The notes under the pieces are model-generated. The model saw only the letters and a list, made by a program, of their open reading frames with translations. It made no database searches and was not told the DNA's origin. Positions 7,902-16,828 of a stretch of DNA of 64,000 nucleotides are shown one piece after another (the first letter of the stretch is position 1; each line of letters begins with the position of its first letter). The stretch lies in contig NZ_LN868538.1 in the NCBI RefSeq assembly GCF_001261775.1, forward strand, positions 558,001 to 622,000. Reading direction: 5' to 3'. The position numbers and the translations under genes were made by a program. The DNA is from Anaeromassilibacillus senegalensis (GTDB taxonomy: Bacteria; Bacillota; Clostridia; Oscillospirales; Acutalibacteraceae).

Positions 7902-10900
7902 ACTGTGGTCCCTCCCTTGATAAGCTTGTCGCCGCGCCGCTTGCGCTCCGTCTCGATGTACGGATACATGTACCGTACGAGGGCGGCCATGTCCCCCTTG
8001 ACATTGATCGTCGGCGTCGTCTCCACATACTCGTGATAGTAGGTGGACTGCTGCGGCTGTAGTGTTGCAGCGGACGGAATGTTAGCTTTTGCGGCTGCTG
8101 CGGTCGACAGGTCCATAATCTCACTGTTGACTGCGCTGCGCATCTTGGCCATCACGTCTGGTAATGTCCGCTCAAACCCCACTCCCACGCCTTGGGCCAT
8201 TGGCGCTCCGACCAGATCGCGGGTTTTACCGGCTGGGGAGCGGATATCCGCCTCCTCACGCATGGCATTGATCGCCTGGCGCACGATCCTGGCCGCCGCG
8301 TCCGACAATGCGCCGGACTTGGAGTACATGCCATCGATCATGCCCTGGATGCTGTCCTGGCCGATGCCGGTGAGTGTGCTGGGCACGCTGGCCAGCGCCG
8401 CGTCGAGTTTGCCTGCAAAATCCTTGTTGAGCGTGTCGAGCTGAGACTTGTAAAACTGCTCGGCGACGCCCTTGGCAAGGTCCTGTTGCTTTTGCCACGC
8501 GGCCATGTAAGACCCGAACGAGTCAGACGGCAGCGCAAGCAGCGACTGCGCAAATTTGGTGGCCTCCTCGACGCCGAGGGCCGTGACCTGCTCCATAAAG
8601 CCCTCTGGCAGCGTGCGCATCTGCAGCTGTGAGAGGGCCTTGTCGTACTCACGGATCGCGTCAATGTGCTCGTCGAGGTTGGACAGGATCAAGTCACCCG
8701 TCTCGTCGTCAATCTCAAATAAACTCCCAAACCCGGACAGCTTGCCCTGCATGCTCTCCTGCTGCTTGACAATCTCGTCATGCGCTGCGTTGAACTCGTT
8801 TGTGATCTCTGTAACGCGGTCCTTGGTAATCTGCAGCGCCTCATCGTAACCATCCTCAAGCGCGGCCTTGTAGGCGTCTGTGACCTCTTTGCCTGCGTCC
8901 TCATAAGCCTTTTTTTGGGCTTTTGCATTATCCTTGATGACGTCAATCTCTTTTTGGAGTGTGGCCTTTTGGGCCTTGCTGACTTTGCCCATCTGCCGCT
9001 CTTTGGCCTCGACCATTGAGGCGGTCTCGGCATCCACCTGGCGGTTGTACGCCTCGGTATCCGCCTTGACCCACTGCTCCACGGCGGCAATGGACGCATC
9101 CACACCCGCGTTGACAGCGTAGGTCAGGTTATCGATGTAAGACGATCCGACATCCTTATACGAGCTTGCCGTGGCCTTGGCGGCCTTGAGCGCCGCATTG
9201 GACAGCGACGTGAGCGCGCCGGTGACATCCTTGGTCTTGTCCTTGACGCCGATCGCGATGCCCGTGGCCAACATTTTGCCGACTTGGTCGCGCATCACGC
9301 GAGAGGGGGATTTAATCCCAAAAAAGGACTTGATGTTGTCAAGGACTCCGGATGCAAACCCGATCACCTTATCCTTGAGCCAATCGGCGGCCCCGGAGAT
9401 GCCCTGCCAGATGCCCTCGACGATGTTTTTGCCTGCATCCATGACCTTGGATTGCAGGGACATAAATGCATCGACCAGCGCGGAGATGATCTGCGGCACC
9501 GCCTTGACAATGCCAGTTATGATCTCCGGCAACGCCTCTACCAACGAGATAAACAGAGTAATACCAGCCTCAATGATCTTATCAACGTTTGAGGTCAGGG
9601 CGGTCACAATACCGTCTATGATTTTAGGGGCAGCGGCGGAAAGGGATCGTATAATCTCCGGCAGCGCGTCAATCAAGGACAAAAACAGGGTAATGCCCGC
9701 GTCGATGAGCTGCGGCAGGTTGTCCATCAGGGCGTCAACGATGCCGCTGATGAGCTCCGGCAGCGCGTCGACGATCGTCTGGATGATTGTCGGTAGGTCC
9801 TCGACCAGAGCGGTCAGGAGATCGATGCCTGCCTGCACAATGAGCCCTATGTTATCCAGCAGCGCGGAGAGGATGCCGTCGATGAGCTCTGGCAGCGCCT
9901 CCACAAGTGCCGATATGATGTCCGGCAGCCCGTCTACCAGAGCGGACAGCAGATGGATACCGGCGTCGATAATCTGCGGGATCGCCTCAAGCAGCGCGTC
10001 GATCAGGCCGGTGACGACGTCCGGGATGGCGTCGATCAGGATGGGCAGACCCTCCAGCAGCCCCTGCAGGAGGCCGTCCAACAGCTGGATCGCCGCGTCG
10101 ACCAGCAGCGGGATGTTGCTGATTAGCCCCTGAACCAGGGCGATGACCATCTCGACCGCCTGTGGGATCAGCGCCGGGAGCGTATCCGCGATGCCCTGGA
10201 TCAGGGACCCAAGCAGGGAGACGCCCGTAGTGACGATCTCCGGCAGGAGCGTCATGATGCCGCCAACCAGCGACTCAATGATAGAGCTGGCGCTGGACAT
10301 CAGCGTGGGGAGGTTGTCCTGGATGCCAGTGATCAGCGACGAGAGCAGCGACGTCGCCAGCTCGACGAGCTGCGGGGCTGCCTCGGCGATGGACGACAAT
10401 AAGGTCGCAAAGACGCCGCCAAATGCCTCGACCAGCCCGGAGAGGCCGCCCGCCGCAAAGGCATTTTGCAAGCCTTGAAACGCGGTTACAGCGGACTTGG
10501 CGGTATCCGTCAACGGCTCCTTGAGGTCCTCATAGACAGCGATCCCCAGGTTTTGCGCGTTGGTCTTAATTTTTGCCACGGCCCCGTCAAACGTGTCCGT
10601 CATGGTGCCATACGCATCATCCAGCGCCGTGGTGTTGCTGGACATCTCATCCAGCGTCTCTCCCATCAGGGACATGCCCTGGTCGCTGGTCAGCGTCAGG
10701 ACGGTGTTGAGGGCCTCGACGCTGCCAAACAGGGATGCCATCTGATCAGTGTTGCCGCCTGTCTTGGCCTTGATTTCTTCCAAAAATCCCGCCCAGCCTT
10801 TACCTTGCAGGGCGGCGGTGGAAAAATCGATGCCCAGCTTCTCGGCCATCTTCTGCGCGTCGGCGGTGGGCTTGATGATATTGGACAGTGCGGCCTTCAT

Positions 10901-11578
10901 GCCGGTCATCGCTTCGCTGGTTCCGATGCCGTTCGCGGTCAAGGACGCCACTGAGGCAAGCAGATCGTCAACAGAGACGCCCGCCGCGTTAGCGGTCGGC
11001 GCGACCGTACCAATGCTGGAGGCAAGCTCGCCAAAGGTCGTCTTGCCCAAATTTTGTGTGACCAAAAACTTATTGGCCAGCCCCTCAGCGTCGGTGGTCT
11101 CCATGCCATAGGCATTGAGTGCCGATGTCAATCCATCGACCGCCGTCTCGGTGTCCGTAAAGCCGCCCTTGGCCGCCTTGACCGCCACAGCGACGAGGTC
11201 GGTCGCGTGGGCCGTGTCCGCGCCTGCGGAGATCGCGCTGTACAGCGCCTCGTTGAGCGCTGCCGCCGACTCGCCTGTCTCGTTGGACAGGTTGATAACC
11301 TCGCCCTTGAGCTCATCCAGACTCTTGACTGAGGTATCGGCGATCGTGCTCACCTTGGCCAGCGAGGTCTCAAACTCGGACCCCACCTTGACCGCATACC
11401 CTGCCGCGCCAACCAGGGCAGCACTCATTCCGGCGATCGCCGCCGTGACGCCCTTAACCGCCTTACCAGCGACGTTACCTAAATTGTCAAGCGTGCTCTC
11501 AAACTTACTGTCATCACCGTCGATCTCAATGATAACTGATCCATCTGCCGCCAATATCTCCACCTCCTGGGAGACCAT
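7898..11578 (-). CDS. Tail tape measure protein (TP901 family)
   Basis: 1226 residues. Residues about 40-330 match the TP901 core (SEFETSLAKVSTIADTS, LNEALYSAISAGADT, GKTTFGELASSIGTVAPTANAAGVS, SLTANGIGTSEAM). Residues about 395-705 are a run of roughly nine hydrophobic repeats of about 38 residues with phrases such as IIDAGIHLLSALVDGLP and LIDAGITLFLSLIDALP. A predicted coiled-coil region follows (about 800-900), and RSPAGKTRDLVGAPMAQG sits near the end. Tape measure proteins set tail length and are ejected into the host envelope. The length implies a tail on the order of 150-200 nm if the usual relation holds. Confidence 0.95.
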   Translation of the reverse strand: MVSQEVEILAADGSVIIEIDGDDSKFESTLDNLGNVAGKAVKGVTAAIAGMSAALVGAAGYAVKVGSEFETSLAKVSTIADTSVKSLDELKGEVINLSNETGESAAALNEALYSAISAGADTAHATDLVAVAVKAAKGGFTDTETAVDGLTSALNAYGMETTDAEGLANKFLVTQNLGKTTFGELASSIGTVAPTANAAGVSVDDLLASVASLTANGIGTSEAMTGMKAALSNIIKPTADAQKMAEKLGIDFSTAALQGKGWAGFLEEIKAKTGGNTDQMASLFGSVEALNTVLTLTSDQGMSLMGETLDEMSSNTTALDDAYGTMTDTFDGAVAKIKTNAQNLGIAVYEDLKEPLTDTAKSAVTAFQGLQNAFAAGGLSGLVEAFGGVFATLLSSIAEAAPQLVELATSLLSSLITGIQDNLPTLMSSASSIIESLVGGIMTLLPEIVTTGVSLLGSLIQGIADTLPALIPQAVEMVIALVQGLISNIPLLVDAAIQLLDGLLQGLLEGLPILIDAIPDVVTGLIDALLEAIPQIIDAGIHLLSALVDGLPDIISALVEALPELIDGILSALLDNIGLIVQAGIDLLTALVEDLPTIIQTIVDALPELISGIVDALMDNLPQLIDAGITLFLSLIDALPEIIRSLSAAAPKIIDGIVTALTSNVDKIIEAGITLFISLVEALPEIITGIVKAVPQIISALVDAFMSLQSKVMDAGKNIVEGIWQGISGAADWLKDKVIGFASGVLDNIKSFFGIKSPSRVMRDQVGKMLATGIAIGVKDKTKDVTGALTSLSNAALKAAKATASSYKDVGSSYIDNLTYAVNAGVDASIAAVEQWVKADTEAYNRQVDAETASMVEAKERQMGKVSKAQKATLQKEIDVIKDNAKAQKKAYEDAGKEVTDAYKAALEDGYDEALQITKDRVTEITNEFNAAHDEIVKQQESMQGKLSGFGSLFEIDDETGDLILSNLDEHIDAIREYDKALSQLQMRTLPEGFMEQVTALGVEEATKFAQSLLALPSDSFGSYMAAWQKQQDLAKGVAEQFYKSQLDTLNKDFAGKLDAALASVPSTLTGIGQDSIQGMIDGMYSKSGALSDAAARIVRQAINAMREEADIRSPAGKTRDLVGAPMAQGVGVGFERTLPDVMAKMRSAVNSEIMDLSTAAAAKANIPSAATLQPQQSTYYHEYVETTPTINVKGDMAALVRYMYPYIETERKRRGDKLIKGGTTV

Positions 11579-11592
11579 CGGCAGCTCAGGCT

Positions 11593-11754
11593 CTACTTGG
11601 TCTTATCACTATTACTGTTGATCCTAACCTCAAATATCCGCTTGCAATTGCGCCCTTTGCAGCGGACGAAGACGCCCCTGCAGATCGCATCCTTTGCGGC
11701 CTGCAGGGGCATCTCATACCCGCAGTGCGGGCACTTAACCTTGTCCATGTCCAT
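11593..11754 (-). CDS. Com-like zinc-finger protein
   Basis: 53 residues from ATG 11754 with a GAGGAG site ten bases upstream; an upstream in-frame ATG has no site. One four-Cys zinc ribbon fills the protein: CPHCGYEMPL then VRCKGRNCKRIFEV. This is the pattern of Mu Com, which binds the mom mRNA and allows its translation, and of related phage zinc fingers. Here no mom-like gene is visible next to it; it lies between the Gp15 gene and the tape measure gene. Nucleic-acid binding is plausible, the Com role is inference. Confidence 0.6.
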   Translation of the reverse strand: MDMDKVKCPHCGYEMPLQAAKDAICRGVFVRCKGRNCKRIFEVRINSNSDKTK

Positions 11755-12349
11755 TATTACATGTCTCCTCAAACCGTCGTGCGACATACTCCTTCATCCG
11801 GCTGTCACGCTCGGCGAGCGTCAGGCGGTCCTCCGCGCTGCCGCGCCGCAGCTCATAGAGCTTGCGCATCCGCTCGTAATGTTTTTTTTGCGATTTTGGC
11901 AACTCGGATAGGTCGGCGGTGCGATAATGCACCCGCCGCATGAATCCACTGTCCTCCGGTAACCCAAACATCAGGCGTCTAAACGTCCACCAGTGCAGCT
12001 GTATCGTGGCAAGGTCAATCCCGTACGCCTGCCAAAACGATGAGAGCAGGACGTCTGCGTCCTGCTCAAAATCATATGCGCGCTCTTGCCGACGCAATCC
12101 GGAGGCCTCTCCAGCGGTCTCATCCGGAGGTGGTTGACCGAGGCGGTAAAACTGCAGCGCGGCGTCGACCGCCGCATTGATGTCGCTCGGGATGCATGAA
12201 TACCACAACTGCATCAACCGCATTACGTCCGTGTCGCCGCTAAGCAAGGCGAGCTCAAACTCTACACCGACCCGGAAATCCGTATTGATCGGATATGACT
12301 GACCATCAACCTCTACCGTCTCCGGAGGGCGGCTGAGAGGGCAGGTCAT
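11735..12349 (-). CDS. Phage Gp15-family tail assembly protein
   Basis: 204 residues. It matches the Gp15 family of Firmicutes siphophages: N-terminal PINTDFRVGVEFE, central QFYRLGQPP, and IQLHWWTFRRLMFGLPEDSGFMRRVHYRT near residue 150, ending in a basic helix SQKKHYERMRKLYEL. The gene lies between the major tail protein and the tape measure gene, where tail assembly chaperones are encoded. It overlaps the preceding gene by four bases. A chaperone role is inferred from position. Confidence 0.85.
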   Translation of the reverse strand: MTCPLSRPPETVEVDGQSYPINTDFRVGVEFELALLSGDTDVMRLMQLWYSCIPSDINAAVDAALQFYRLGQPPPDETAGEASGLRRQERAYDFEQDADVLLSSFWQAYGIDLATIQLHWWTFRRLMFGLPEDSGFMRRVHYRTADLSELPKSQKKHYERMRKLYELRRGSAEDRLTLAERDSRMKEYVARRFEETCNNGHGQG

Positions 12350-12726
12350 CTCTTACTGCGATCAATCGCGCGGCGCTGGGCGCGGTTGAGCGGCTGCTGG
12401 CCGGCAGACCGCGCGACCATCTGCGCCGTAAACTCACCGGACTTGGACTTAACTTGCCCAACAAAATCATCGTATGCGGTGTATATATCCTTGACGTTGA
12501 CGCGATCACCAAAGATTTTAAGCGCCGTGCCCTCACCGCAAACGGCATCAAAAAAGTCCTGCATCGCGTCGCACAAGCGACGCAGGACGAAGTGCTTATC
12601 CTCTCCGTCTACTTTAGCGCTAACCGCATCAGATACGCGTTGGACTTCCCCCTCAAAACGCTCGATGTTCTCGAGGTCAAAAGTATCGTACTCAATCTCA
12701 ACCCCGTTTAAGATATATTTATCCAA
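12346..12726 (-). CDS. Tail assembly chaperone-like protein (DUF6673 type)
   Basis: Start chosen at TTG 12726, seven bases after GGAGGGGG; the longer frame reads back into the upstream gene. The product is 126 residues: LDKYILNGVEIEYDTFDLENIERFE at the N-terminus, helical throughout, ending with the basic RAQRRAIDRSKR. It is paired with Gp15, overlapping by four bases (ATGA). This pair probably replaces the gpG/gpGT chaperones of lambda-like tails, but no slippery frameshift arrangement was found between them. Confidence 0.65.
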   Translation of the reverse strand: MDKYILNGVEIEYDTFDLENIERFEGEVQRVSDAVSAKVDGEDKHFVLRRLCDAMQDFFDAVCGEGTALKIFGDRVNVKDIYTAYDDFVGQVKSKSGEFTAQMVARSAGQQPLNRAQRRAIDRSKR

Positions 12727-12745
12727 TTTATATCCCCCTCCTAAA

Positions 12746-13252
12746 TTAAGACGCTGACGCGCTGTACGTGTAATCAACCGGCTGCGATCCGAGCTTTTTC
12801 AGTTCAATGTCAACGGCTGCGGACTCTCCGGCGTTGCCGGAGGCGTCAGAGTTGACAATGATAGATGCGACGCCCTTCTCGCCCTTTCCGTTGAGCAAGC
12901 AGAAGTAGACGTACGGTACGGATACCGCGTTGCCGGTGCCATACTTGATGGCATGCGATAACGCGTAATCTTGGAAGGCATCCCCGACATAGCGGTCGCC
13001 ACTAACCTTAAAGCTGCGCTGGGTGCCGGTCTTAGTGGTGGACTGGCCCGCGCGAATATACGTCTTATCCTGCGTGGTCGGGTTGAGCTGCGCGTCCAAA
13101 CCGGCGACGCCGATCTCAACGACCACATACGTGCCGGGTGCCCCGTCCTTGGCGGCGCTGATATCGACCGCGAGGACATAGTCGTCGTTGGTTACCCACC
13201 CCTCGTAGTCTGCCTCTGGCGTGTGGCCTGCCATAAGCTCTGCAAGTGTCAT
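12746..13252 (-). CDS. Major tail tube protein
   Basis: 168 residues, beta-rich, with the regular tail tube pattern: TNDDYVLAVDISAAKDG, TTKTGTQRSFKVSGDRYVGD, and a C-terminal VDIELKKLGSQPVDYTYS. Genes for a terminator-like protein upstream and for tail chaperones downstream fix its identity. Many copies stack to form the flexible tail tube. It starts at ATG 13252, directly after the stop of the upstream gene. Confidence 0.82.
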   Translation of the reverse strand: MTLAELMAGHTPEADYEGWVTNDDYVLAVDISAAKDGAPGTYVVVEIGVAGLDAQLNPTTQDKTYIRAGQSTTKTGTQRSFKVSGDRYVGDAFQDYALSHAIKYGTGNAVSVPYVYFCLLNGKGEKGVASIIVNSDASGNAGESAAVDIELKKLGSQPVDYTYSASAS

Positions 13253-13253
13253 G

Positions 13254-13685
13254 TTATCTCTCTCCTCTCTGCATATAGGTCAGCTCCATCTGTATCTGAT
13301 ACCGAGCAATCTCGTGATCGTCCGTGTAGTCCAGATAGCCAGGTGTGGTGACCTCAATCTTTCGTATGGTGCGTCCCTCCCCGAGGTCGGGGAGGTGCTT
13401 GGGCCTGCGATTCTGCTGCTCAACCCAGGCAGAAAAATCCTCATAAAATGCCAGGTTTCCAGTGTTTTGCGAGATGTCCGCGCTCACCACCTCGCGGGAA
13501 GCGAGCACGAACAGAAACCGCTTGATCTTGGACCCGTCCATATATTGTTTTACGGTTTCTCGGCACGGGACAACCTCAATGGAGTACGACTGTGCGTCCG
13601 TGGGCAAAAAGTCCACGTTGAGGCGCTCGCCCTCCAGCGCGGGACAGGTCTTGAGCCACGCCCGCACCGCCTCGATAATCGTCAT
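13254..13685 (-). CDS. Tail terminator/minor capsid protein 3-like
   Basis: 143 residues with a mixed alpha/beta pattern (LNVDFLPTDAQSYSIEVVP, KIKRFLFVLASREVVSAD, FYEDFSAWVEQQNRR, YQIQMELTYMQ). It matches the A118-type group often annotated minor capsid protein 3 and equated with the tail terminator that caps the tube before joining the head. The first codon overlaps the preceding gene by four bases. Confidence 0.72.
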   Translation of the reverse strand: MTIIEAVRAWLKTCPALEGERLNVDFLPTDAQSYSIEVVPCRETVKQYMDGSKIKRFLFVLASREVVSADISQNTGNLAFYEDFSAWVEQQNRRPKHLPDLGEGRTIRKIEVTTPGYLDYTDDHEIARYQIQMELTYMQRGER

Positions 13686-14050
13686 TTGCGTTTGCCTCCT
13701 ACAAATTTCGCGAGGTCGTCTATGACCTCATCGCCACGGTCGGCCATCATGCGCTTGTCCCAGTGCGGGCCGCGCATCGGCGCGCCGTGATAATTGAGCG
13801 GAGCGCCGCTCCTGCTCTTGCCCTCGTATTGGGTGTTGGCGTAGGGCTGATTGTACAGGATGGCGCGCCCCTCGCTGTCAATCTGACGCGTATTCTTGAG
13901 CGTGCTAGATTGCATCGGGACATATTTGTCCGATAGCCTGGCCACCGTGACGGCCAGATGCCTGCGCGCGCTCGTGGATGCGCCCAGGCCGCGCGACCGG
14001 AGGATGGCTCCGGTCTCGATGCGCGGGTATATCTTGGTACGGCTGCTCAT
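13682..14050 (-). CDS. Minor capsid protein 2-of-connector type (Minor_capsid_2)
   Basis: 122 residues. Recognisable motifs are YVPMQSSTLKNTRQI, ILYNQPYANTQYEG and GPHWDKRMMADRG, characteristic of the Minor_capsid_2 family in A118-like phages, now thought to act in head closure or the neck. It sits between Minor_capsid_1-like and tail terminator-like genes with short overlaps on both sides. Confidence 0.82.
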   Translation of the reverse strand: MSSRTKIYPRIETGAILRSRGLGASTSARRHLAVTVARLSDKYVPMQSSTLKNTRQIDSEGRAILYNQPYANTQYEGKSRSGAPLNYHGAPMRGPHWDKRMMADRGDEVIDDLAKFVGGKRK

Positions 14051-14397
14051 GCTCCGCTCACCAGCCAGTGTGGATTGCGTCCACGCCGGTTATCCCCGAC
14101 CGCCGTAACGGCAAAATACTCGGTGTCCTTGAGGTCGGCAGGGGAGGATACCGACGCCACGACGCCGCGTACCAGATAATCCCCCTTGCGCGGCGGCTTA
14201 TCCCCCGGCAGTGCGCCGGAGGGAATGCGGCACTTGAGCACGTTGGCCGTGGTCAGCCTTTGCGACGCGTTGGAGATCGCGGTCTTGGCGTACCAGCTCG
14301 CGCCACGGACCACCACGCACTCATACCGGTCGCTGTCCGTCAGCTCAATGTGACGCACCAGCGTCACCGTCTCATTACACATCAGCACCTTAACCAC
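14047..14397 (-). CDS. Head closure/Minor_capsid_1-like protein
   Basis: About 110-116 residues. The first listed start, GTG 14397, lies inside the ribosome-binding site GGGAGG; GTG 14388 or ATG 14382 is better placed, so the true protein is probably three to five residues shorter. GASWYAKTAISNASQRLTTANVLKCRIP and PRKGDYLVRGVV match the Minor_capsid_1 family (stopper protein). The order connector, stopper, Minor_capsid_2, terminator, tube follows A118-like phages. Confidence 0.75.
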   Translation of the reverse strand: MVKVLMCNETVTLVRHIELTDSDRYECVVVRGASWYAKTAISNASQRLTTANVLKCRIPSGALPGDKPPRKGDYLVRGVVASVSSPADLKDTEYFAVTAVGDNRRGRNPHWLVSGA

Positions 14398-14743
14398 CTC
14401 CCTGGTACATAAGGCCGGTCATCCCGAGATACCGCAGGGCGATATCGTATAGCCGCTGCTGTGGTGACCTGCCGCTCGTGACATAAGTCTCTGAGTACCC
14501 GTCGTTGGACGCGCTGGCCACCTCGCCGCCCTGCTCCTGCAGGTACATCTCCTCTGCAACCGCACACGCTGCGTCATTAAGCGCAGCCCGGTGCAGCTGT
14601 GCGGCCTGGCCGCGTGACAGGCCAAGCGTCATCTGATCAATATAGGCACCGGCGCGGCGGATGAGGCGCGGAAATACCGCCTCATCCAGCCGATCACCCC
14701 GGTACTCAAGGCAATAGTAATCGTAATCGGGGAGCAGCATCAC
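14390..14743 (-). CDS. Head-tail connector (gp6-like adaptor)
   Basis: 117 residues, mostly helical, beginning MLLPDYDYYCLEYRGD and ending with a Gly-rich tail. The helical bundle pattern (RLIRRAGAYIDQMTLGL, AALNDAACAVAEEMYLQEQ, PQQRLYDIALRYLGMTGL) is that of gp6-type adaptors that dock under the portal. It follows the capsid gene directly, as expected. Confidence 0.78.
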   Translation of the reverse strand: MMLLPDYDYYCLEYRGDRLDEAVFPRLIRRAGAYIDQMTLGLSRGQAAQLHRAALNDAACAVAEEMYLQEQGGEVASASNDGYSETYVTSGRSPQQRLYDIALRYLGMTGLMYQGGG

Positions 14744-14752
14744 ACCGCCCCC

Positions 14753-15940
14753 TTATCCGTTGGGGACCAGGGTGATCTCCTTGGACACCGCCGCGTCTGT
14801 GACCGTGAGGGACTCCGTCACCGGGTGATACCCGCGCTTGCTGATCTTGACGGCATAGCTGCCTGGACGCAGGGCGAGTGTGGCAACGCCGGTCACACTG
14901 GTCTTAACTCTCGCGCCGGAGACGTCCACGGTCGCGCCCTCAACCGCTACAGGCGTGTCCGCGTTATCCTTGACGGTATACGTCACCGTCTGCGTCGTCA
15001 CCGGTGTAGCGGGCTCGAGGTAAGCAAACGGGCAAGTGGTACGTCCCGTATCCAGCCTGGTTGCCGGGTTGGGCAGCGCCCAGCCCATCCTAAACGTTAC
15101 GCGCAGCGCAATCATGTCCTGCTGCGCGAGGTTGTACTTGATCGCCTTGGTGACGTGGTCCTGAATGACGCCTTGATCCAGAATCTTGACCGTGATGTCC
15201 TGCCTGATCGCATAAACCGCCTGGCCAAAATTGCCGACAATGAGCTCGGCCACACTCGGGTCGAAGGACCCATTGTCGGGGAAATACATCGGCGCGCCAT
15301 CGAGACCGTACGACGTGGCCCCCTGCATGCTGGTCACAAAGATGGGGTGACCGTCCGTGCCCTTGAGGCCGCGCAGCTTGGCGCGCATCGTCATGGCGGA
15401 GATCGCGCCGGTCACCATGTGGCCGGACTGCTCCACCTTGGAGATGACTCCATTATCGCCCATTAGGAGATCATAGTAGTTCGGGTTTGCGCCAGACGCG
15501 ACATTGTTACCTGCTTGGCGTGCGCGGGTAATGATGTCCACAGGCCAATTAGCAGGCCGACCAGCCCCGAAAATGATTGCCCCGTCTACGCATTTACCGA
15601 TCGCTTCCATGATTTTGGGCTGTACCTCGCCGAGGATATCAAATGAGGCGTCCGAGATAACCGCATTGGGGACGGGGACGATGACCGCCAACTCCTCCGC
15701 CGTGAGGTACACATTATCCCACGACTGCGAGCTGGCCGGAATATATCCAATGTCTCCCTCCACCCAATATGCCTCCGGCAGCATGTTGACAACCGGAACG
15801 CGGGTCTGATTGCTGGTCATGTTTGGCAGCTTTTTGGCCAGAGCCATGAATACCGACTGCTTGGGTGCCTCTTGCTGGATCGTGCTGATGAGTTGCTCTT
15901 GGATGAGGGCCTCTGCGGCCTGTCTGTCTACAATTGACAT
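14753..15940 (-). CDS. Major capsid protein with C-terminal Ig-like domain
   Basis: 395 residues. Residues 1-310 form an HK97-fold capsid protein: amphipathic N-arm, SQTRVPVV-like strand (NQTRVPVVNMLPEAYWVEG), the E-loop region and an A-domain ending MGWALPNPATRL. Residues about 315-395 are a separate beta-sandwich of carboxypeptidase-regulatory/PEGA type (VEGATVDVSGARVKTSVTG, LRPGSYAVKISKRGYHPV). Such Ig-like extensions decorate the capsid outside and often bind surface glycans or mucin. The scaffold gene lies just upstream. Confidence 0.88.
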   Translation of the reverse strand: MSIVDRQAAEALIQEQLISTIQQEAPKQSVFMALAKKLPNMTSNQTRVPVVNMLPEAYWVEGDIGYIPASSQSWDNVYLTAEELAVIVPVPNAVISDASFDILGEVQPKIMEAIGKCVDGAIIFGAGRPANWPVDIITRARQAGNNVASGANPNYYDLLMGDNGVISKVEQSGHMVTGAISAMTMRAKLRGLKGTDGHPIFVTSMQGATSYGLDGAPMYFPDNGSFDPSVAELIVGNFGQAVYAIRQDITVKILDQGVIQDHVTKAIKYNLAQQDMIALRVTFRMGWALPNPATRLDTGRTTCPFAYLEPATPVTTQTVTYTVKDNADTPVAVEGATVDVSGARVKTSVTGVATLALRPGSYAVKISKRGYHPVTESLTVTDAAVSKEITLVPNG

Positions 15941-15943
15941 ATC

Positions 15944-16498
15944 TTAATCCTCCCCGTGGCCAAAGAGCGCACGCAGCGCCGCATTGGCTTCATCTTTTTT
16001 ATCGTTTCCTGTGCTACCGACCTCCCGGCCACCCTGGTGGCTGAGGCCGGTCTTGGTTTTGACGTCCGGCTCGAAATACGCCGACGTCACCTCACCCTTA
16101 CGCAAGGGCGCGAGCTGCTCGTCCAGTCCGATGATCTTGCCCTGCACATACGAGAGCTTATCGCGGTCGAGATGCGCCTTGACCGCAACGGGGTCCTTGG
16201 CCTTGGCCATCGTGAGAGCCTTATCAAGGGCAAAATCAAACTCCTGCGCTTGCAACTTGCGCTCGGCTTCTTCGGCCTTGGTCTTCCAGGTGGGGTCGTA
16301 GCCCTCCAGCTTCTTGTTGGCGTCCTCGGCCTGGGATTTAAGGGTTGTGATTGTCGCATTGAGGTTGTCCACGTCGCCCTTGGGCACATACGCGCCGCCA
16401 GCAGCGTTGACCGCCTCGATGCCCTTGTCTTTGGCCGCCTTGGCCAACTGATCGTAGGTCAGCGCCTGATCACCAAAAAGTTCTTTCAAAAATTCCAT
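15944..16498 (-). CDS. Phage capsid scaffolding protein (GP20 family)
   Basis: 184 residues, starting at ATG 16498 behind AAAGGAGGAG. The protein is a long coiled coil (about residues 45-110) with LFGDQALTYDQLAKAAKDKG at the N-terminus and an acidic, disordered C-terminus, matching the GP20 minor structural/scaffold group. It guides procapsid assembly and is then lost. It is immediately upstream of the capsid gene. A terminator separates it from the preceding transcript. Confidence 0.88.
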   Translation of the reverse strand: MEFLKELFGDQALTYDQLAKAAKDKGIEAVNAAGGAYVPKGDVDNLNATITTLKSQAEDANKKLEGYDPTWKTKAEEAERKLQAQEFDFALDKALTMAKAKDPVAVKAHLDRDKLSYVQGKIIGLDEQLAPLRKGEVTSAYFEPDVKTKTGLSHQGGREVGSTGNDKKDEANAALRALFGHGED

Positions 16499-16544
16499 GG
16501 TGCTCCTCCTTTAAAAGTGACTTAAAAACTTAAAACCAGGTATT

Positions 16545-16574
16545 AAAAAAGCACCGTACCGTCTGGTACGATGC
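16545..16574 (-). terminator. Intrinsic terminator inside the late operon
   Basis: On the minus strand a ten-base stem (GCATCGTACC / GGTACGGTGC, one mismatch, AGAC loop) is followed by six T. It lies after the 77-residue gene and before the scaffold gene. Confidence 0.8.
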
Positions 16575-16594
16575 TAATTTATGAGATTGTGGTG

Positions 16595-16828
16595 TTAACC
16601 ATAGTCGATCTCAGGGATGATATCCCGCAGAGCCTTGCCCTGGATGATCCAGTGATCAAGCAGATCGTCTACGGTATCAAACACAAGATCGACGTCGCCG
16701 GGGCTGTCCTCGGCAGTTACATAATACTTGCCGTCAGGTGAGCAGACAGTGTACTCCTTGCCGTTGTACCCAAACGATGGCTCGTTGTATAGCAATATGT
16801 CGGCAAATGCTTTTGCAGTCAATTTCAC
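16595..16828 (-). CDS. Small acidic protein, unknown function
   Basis: 77 residues, strongly acidic, with YNGKEYTVCSPDGKYYVTAED and VDDLLDHWIIQGKALRDIIPEIDYG. It starts four bases before the end of the minor capsid protein 2 gene (ATGA overlap) and is followed by its own terminator. This is the position and character of an immunity protein to a C-terminal effector domain in the upstream protein, but I recognise no immunity family, so this is only a hypothesis. Confidence 0.6.
   Translation of the reverse strand: MKLTAKAFADILLYNEPSFGYNGKEYTVCSPDGKYYVTAEDSPGDVDLVFDTVDDLLDHWIIQGKALRDIIPEIDYG

Noticed and set aside
12346..12349. Programmed frameshift between tail chaperone genes
   Set aside because: The two genes overlap by ATGA with separate good starts; no slippery heptamer with a continuing frame was found.
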